Assembly (NCBI GenBank): GCA_011051855.1 | Contig: DRKG01000434.1 | Coordinates: 1 to 10,361 of the forward strand | Direction of reading: 5' to 3' | From: a bacterium | Lineage (GTDB): Bacteria > Planctomycetota > UBA1135 > UBA2386 | Length of the DNA: 10,361 nucleotides | Shown here: piece by piece, positions 6,984 through 10,361 of the stretch | Position numbering within the stretch: the stretch's first letter is position 1 | Layout: each line of letters opens with the position of its first letter | Position numbers and translations under genes: made by a program | Notes under the pieces: model-generated | Told to the model about the DNA's origin: nothing | The model's database searches: none | The model's input: the letters and a program-made list of their open reading frames with translations, nothing else

Positions 6984-7000
6984 CCGGTTGCCACAGCCGG
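6984..7000 (+). terminator. Hairpin directly after the toroid gene
   Basis: CCGGTTG (6984-6990) pairs with CAGCCGG (6994-7000), seven pairs with one wobble around a CCA loop, starting five bases after the stop codon. No T-run follows, so a classical intrinsic terminator is not shown. The hairpin could slow or stop polymerase, or protect the 3' end of the message. Confidence 0.35.
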
Positions 7001-7030
7001 ACCTTCAAGCGTGCGCTCGGCAGACGCACT

Positions 7031-7038
7031 TATATGCT
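7031..7038 (+). promoter_or_regulatory. Possible -10 element before the polytopic membrane protein gene
   Basis: TATATGCT is the most AT-rich stretch in the 70-base gap 6980-7049 and lies 12 bases before ATG 7050. No convincing -35 hexamer stands at the right distance. If used, the message would have a very short leader, which fits the lack of a Shine-Dalgarno before 7050. Confidence 0.3.
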
Positions 7039-7049
7039 GTCGCCGACGC

Positions 7050-8246
7050 ATGAACCGCCGGCCCCTGCACCCTGCCCTGCTCTACCCAGTAGCGATCGCC
7101 GTCGGCGTCGCGATCTATGCGCTGAGCAACCTGATCGAGCCACCCGCCGATAGGCTGCTCAACTTCGGCATCAACTACGCACAGATGTCGGAAGACCCGT
7201 TCGGCCTGCTCGGGAAGTTTCCACAGCGCATCTTCAGCCCGCTACTGGCGAACCTGCTCGGGCTGACGGGGGAACGCTTCGCGTGGTTTGCCCAGGGTTG
7301 CATGGTCGGACTGATCGCGACCTGGTTCGCCGCCGCCCATCTGCTCGGCGCGACCCTGTTGCAGTCGCTGGTGCTGAGTGCCGTGCTGGCGTTCACCGGC
7401 GCGGTGCAGTTGTTCAAGGGCCACCTCGGATACCCGGACCCGATGACCTTCTTGCTGCTGACGGCGACGATCGTCGCGCGCCGGCGGCCGTGGCTGTTCT
7501 GGTCGCTGCTGTTCGTCAACGCGATGCACCACGAACAGATCTTCTTCTTCTGGCCGTGGCTCCTGTGGTGGCGCCACCGGCTGCCCGACGCACGTTGGCG
7601 GGCAGACCTGCTCGGCGGCGTGCTCGTGTTCGGGCTCTACGTGGCCTGGCGCCTCTACGTCGGCGCCCACGCCGCAAAGCAGGAACTGACGATGAGCCAC
7701 TACGCGGCCCTCGATTACTTCCCGTGGGGCACCCTCGGGCTGGCGTCACTGAACCTGCTGTCGACGTTCATCTGGTTCGGCGTGCTGCCGATAACCATTG
7801 CATGGCACGGATTCGTCGACGGATGGCGCCGTGCCGGCATCGGTATCCTGCTGCTCCTGGCCTGCCAGCACGCCGTCTTCGGCGTGGCCCATGACGTGTA
7901 TCGGTTCACCTGCTTTCTGTTCGTGCCGCTGATGTTCGCGTTCCTGCGGCTGTTCCGCGAACGCTTCGGCACCCTCATCGTGCTCGCTCTCGGCGCGGTC
8001 ACGGTCCTTGCGATCGAACTGCAGAAGCCCGTGTTCGTCGAAATCGGCACCGCCGTGCTGACCAAGAACACCGCCAACGGGCCGATCGTGCGCCCGGACA
8101 TCGTGCACGACATCCTCACCGACGTCGTGCCGACCTACTGGGCCACGTTTGCCGCCTATGGCGCCGCACTGGCTGCGACGATCGCGATCGGCTGGCGGTG
8201 GGCGAGCCTGAGCCGACGGCGGGCCGCACTGGAGCCGTCGACGTGA
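7050..8246 (+). CDS. Polytopic inner-membrane protein of unknown function
   Basis: This 398-residue protein has about 10-12 hydrophobic helices (for example 10-29, 78-100, 103-122, 163-175, 185-204, 234-256, 263-281, 284-302, 307-322, 362-382). I do not recognise the family. Notable segments are FPQRIFSPLLANLL (57-70) after the first helix, GYPDPMT (127-133), NAMHHEQIFFFWPW (157-170) and AHDVYRF (280-286). Charged residues and histidines at helix ends, and the Arg-x-x-x-Pro-Leu segment after a first extracytoplasmic loop, recall GT-C-like membrane glycosyltransferases and related uncharacterised proteins, but there is no diagnostic motif. ATG 7050 is chosen because the helix follows soon after; a GTG at 7011 would add 13 polar residues. 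The stop overlaps the thrA start by four bases. Any link to threonine synthesis is unproven. Confidence 0.8.
   Translation: MNRRPLHPALLYPVAIAVGVAIYALSNLIEPPADRLLNFGINYAQMSEDPFGLLGKFPQRIFSPLLANLLGLTGERFAWFAQGCMVGLIATWFAAAHLLGATLLQSLVLSAVLAFTGAVQLFKGHLGYPDPMTFLLLTATIVARRRPWLFWSLLFVNAMHHEQIFFFWPWLLWWRHRLPDARWRADLLGGVLVFGLYVAWRLYVGAHAAKQELTMSHYAALDYFPWGTLGLASLNLLSTFIWFGVLPITIAWHGFVDGWRRAGIGILLLLACQHAVFGVAHDVYRFTCFLFVPLMFAFLRLFRERFGTLIVLALGAVTVLAIELQKPVFVEIGTAVLTKNTANGPIVRPDIVHDILTDVVPTYWATFAAYGAALAATIAIGWRWASLSRRRAALEPST
8231..8234 (+). promoter_or_regulatory. Ribosome binding site of thrA
   Basis: GGAG lies eight bases before GTG 8243, within the end of the membrane protein gene. It supports the GTG start and the GTGA overlap. 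Confidence 0.65.
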
Positions 8247-10361
8247 TCGCACACAAGTTCGGCGGCAGCAGCCTGGCCGACGCCGAGCGCATCCGCCGCG
8301 TCGTCGACATCCTGACTGCGCGCGACGAAGACCAGGTCGTGGTGGTGTCGGCGATGCGCGGCGTCACCGATGCGTTGATCGCCCTGACCGAACTGGCGGC
8401 GAACGCTTCCGCGCCATCGCCCTGGCAGGAATCGGCCGCCGACCTCGAACGGCAGCACCTGCGAGCCGCCGAGCAACTGCTGGGCGACCGGGCGCCCCCG
8501 ATCGTGGCAGCACTCACCGACGAGTTCCGCGAACTCCGCGAGCTGCTGCACGCCCAATCGCTGGTCGGCGCGGTGTCGCCCGACCTGCTGCAGCTGATCA
8601 GCGGCCTCGGCGAGCTCTGGTCCTCACGCATGGTCGACGCAGCATTGCGCGCCCGCGGCGCGGACAGCCTGCGACTCGACGCGCGCGACGTGCTGGTGAT
8701 CGCCGACAGCGAACTCGGGGCGACCGTTTGCTGGCAGTCCACGCGCGAACGGCTGGCCCAGCACCTGCCGCGGCGCGCGCGCCACACGGTCGTGCCGGGC
8801 TTCGTCGCGCGCACGCGCGACGGCCGCATCACCAACCTCGGCCGCAACGGCAGCGACTATTCGGGCGCGATCTTCGCATCACTGTTCGATGCCGACGAAC
8901 TGCACGTCTGGAGCGACGTCGACGGCATCCTGTCGGCCGACCCGCGCACGGTGCCAGAAGCCGTCGAGATCCCGCAGCTCTCTTACTCGGAGGCGTGCGA
9001 ACTCGCCTACTTCGGCGCCAAGGTATTGCACCCGCAGACGATGGCGCCGGCGATCGAACGCGGCATCGCGATCATCGCGCGCAACACCTTCGATCCGGCC
9101 CACCCGGGCACGCGCATCGCCGCCGAAGTGCCGCCGGAACCACCCGTGAAGGGCGTCAGCACCGTCGCCGGCCTGGCGATCCTCAACCTCGAGGGCGCCG
9201 GGATGATCGGCGTCCCGGGCACCGCACAGCGCATGTTCTCCGCCCTCGAACAGGCGCGCGTGTCGGTGGTGATGATTTCGCAGGGATCGTCGGAGCACTC
9301 GATCTCGGTGGTCATCCGCGAGCGCGACGCCGCCGCCGCGCAACGCGCAGTCGAACGTGCGTTTGCACACGAGCTCGACCGCGGCCAGATCAGCGCGGTC
9401 ACCGTCGAACGGGACATCGCCGCCCTGGCGGCAGTCGGCGACGGCATGGCCGGCACCCCCGGCATCGCTTCGCAACTGTTCTCGGCGCTCGGCCGCGCCC
9501 ACGTCAACGTGCGCCTGATCGCCCAGGGCTCGTCCGAACGCAACATCTCGGTGGCGATCGAGGAACATGCCGCCCGCCGCGCGCTGCGCGCCGTGCACGC
9601 AGGCTTCTACCTGTCGAAGCAGACCCTGTCGATCGGCGTGATCGGCCCCGGCAACGTCGGCGGGACGCTGCTGCGTCAACTGCACGATGCCCAGGACCAA
9701 CTGCGTGAACACAACCACGTCGACCTGCGCGTGCGTGCGATCGCGAGTTCCCGGCGCATGGCGCTGATCGACGGAGCCGGCGGAGGCCGCGATCTCGACC
9801 GCGATCTCGACTGGCAGGCATTCACCCGCCACGTGCATGCCGAGCACCTGCCGCACGCCGTCATCATCGACTGCAGCGCCAGCGACGCAGTCGCCGACCG
9901 CTACCACGACTGGCTCTCCGCCGGCATCCACGTGATCACACCCAACAAGCACGCCGGCAGCGGCCCATTGCCGCGCTACGAAGCCTTGCAGCAGGCGCCG
10001 GCGCAGTTCTGCTACGAAGCGACGGTCGGGGCCGGTCTGCCGATCATCACCACGCTGCGCGATCTGCTCGACACCGGCGACCGCGTGCTCGCGATCGACG
10101 GCATCCTGTCCGGCACGCTGGCTTTCCTGTTCAAGAGCTTCGACGGCGCCCGCCCGTTCGCCGAACTGGTCCACGATGCGATGCAACGCGGCTTCACCGA
10201 ACCGGATCCGCGCGACGACCTGAGCGGCCTAGACGTCGCCCGCAAACTGGTGATCCTGGCACGCGAGAACGGCTGGCGCATCGGGCTCGACGACGTCGAA
10301 CTCGAATCGCTCGTGCCCGAGGCACTCCGCCAAGTCAGCAGGGACGAGTTCCTGGAGCGCC
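8243..10361 (+). CDS. thrA: Bifunctional aspartokinase / homoserine dehydrogenase (ThrA type), partial at the right edge
   Basis: This enzyme catalyses steps one and three of the aspartate pathway to threonine and methionine: phosphorylation of aspartate, and reduction of aspartate semialdehyde to homoserine. The kinase domain (1-290) has KFGGSS (5-10), NLGRNGSDYSGA (198-209) and DVDGILSADPR (225-235). Two ACT-like regulatory repeats follow at about 311-380 and 392-455, each with a VSVVMISQGSS or VNVRLIAQGSS core (340-350, 421-431), so threonine feedback is likely. The dehydrogenase starts with the Rossmann motif IGPGNVGG (467-474) and has YEATVGAG (591-598), GILSGTLAFLF (620-630) and GLDVARK (662-668), with D664 and K668 as the probable catalytic pair. 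706 residues are present of about 820 usual; the C-terminus lies outside. GTG 8243 is the only start that keeps the whole first strand. No attenuator-like leader is seen upstream. Confidence 0.97.
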   Translation, partial: MIAHKFGGSSLADAERIRRVVDILTARDEDQVVVVSAMRGVTDALIALTELAANASAPSPWQESAADLERQHLRAAEQLLGDRAPPIVAALTDEFRELRELLHAQSLVGAVSPDLLQLISGLGELWSSRMVDAALRARGADSLRLDARDVLVIADSELGATVCWQSTRERLAQHLPRRARHTVVPGFVARTRDGRITNLGRNGSDYSGAIFASLFDADELHVWSDVDGILSADPRTVPEAVEIPQLSYSEACELAYFGAKVLHPQTMAPAIERGIAIIARNTFDPAHPGTRIAAEVPPEPPVKGVSTVAGLAILNLEGAGMIGVPGTAQRMFSALEQARVSVVMISQGSSEHSISVVIRERDAAAAQRAVERAFAHELDRGQISAVTVERDIAALAAVGDGMAGTPGIASQLFSALGRAHVNVRLIAQGSSERNISVAIEEHAARRALRAVHAGFYLSKQTLSIGVIGPGNVGGTLLRQLHDAQDQLREHNHVDLRVRAIASSRRMALIDGAGGGRDLDRDLDWQAFTRHVHAEHLPHAVIIDCSASDAVADRYHDWLSAGIHVITPNKHAGSGPLPRYEALQQAPAQFCYEATVGAGLPIITTLRDLLDTGDRVLAIDGILSGTLAFLFKSFDGARPFAELVHDAMQRGFTEPDPRDDLSGLDVARKLVILARENGWRIGLDDVELESLVPEALRQVSRDEFLER
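9788..9811 (+). repeat. 12-base perfect tandem duplication inside thrA
   Basis: CGCGATCTCGAC occurs twice in direct succession (9788-9799 and 9800-9811), in frame, coding RDLDRDLD at residues 516-523. It lies in a surface-type loop of the dehydrogenase nucleotide-binding domain, so it should be tolerated. It is probably a slippage duplication. Confidence 0.7.

Noticed and set aside
8879..10186. A 435-codon minus-strand open frame antisense to thrA
   Set aside because: thrA is certain from its motifs. The antisense product is low in hydrophobic structure and shows no domain; it is a GC-bias shadow.

Overview
The window is a GC-rich, densely coding piece of a bacterial chromosome. It has seven protein genes, no gap longer than about 70 bases, and no sign of rRNA, tRNA, CRISPR or insertion sequences. 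Two genes run off the edges: a cbb3 oxidase subunit I on the left and an aspartokinase/homoserine dehydrogenase on the right.

Region 1 (1-4220, minus strand) is an operon for a cbb3-type (high-affinity) cytochrome c oxidase, in the order ccoI - ccoS - ccoN. ccoI encodes a copper-exporting P1B ATPase, ccoS a small assembly protein, and ccoN the haem-copper catalytic subunit. ccoI and ccoS overlap by four bases (ATGA), and ccoS and ccoN are four bases apart, so the genes look translationally coupled. The CcoN frame continues well past the normal family length to the window edge, so it is either extended or a CcoN/CcoO-type fusion.

Region 2 (4230-5635, plus strand) starts nine bases from ccoI, back to back. 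It encodes a DsbD_2 / TauE-SafE-like membrane protein of the kind found beside cbb3 genes, probably also copper-related. An endonuclease/exonuclease/phosphatase-fold enzyme follows, probably starting at a TTG inside the end of its neighbour.

Region 3 (5696-6979, plus strand) encodes a secreted alpha/alpha-toroid protein of the prenyltransferase/squalene-oxidase repeat type, with a short beta-rich module after its signal peptide. A compact hairpin follows its stop codon.

Region 4 (7050-10361, plus strand) encodes an unrecognised polytopic membrane protein. Its stop overlaps by four bases (GTGA) the start of thrA, the bifunctional aspartokinase/homoserine dehydrogenase that controls entry to threonine and methionine synthesis.

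The organism is an aerobic or microaerobic high-GC bacterium. The order ccoI-ccoS-ccoN, the long CcoN and the secreted toroid protein lean towards a non-proteobacterial lineage, perhaps a GC-rich planctomycete. A bifunctional ThrA is most familiar from Gammaproteobacteria. Taxonomy here is inference from memory and not firm.
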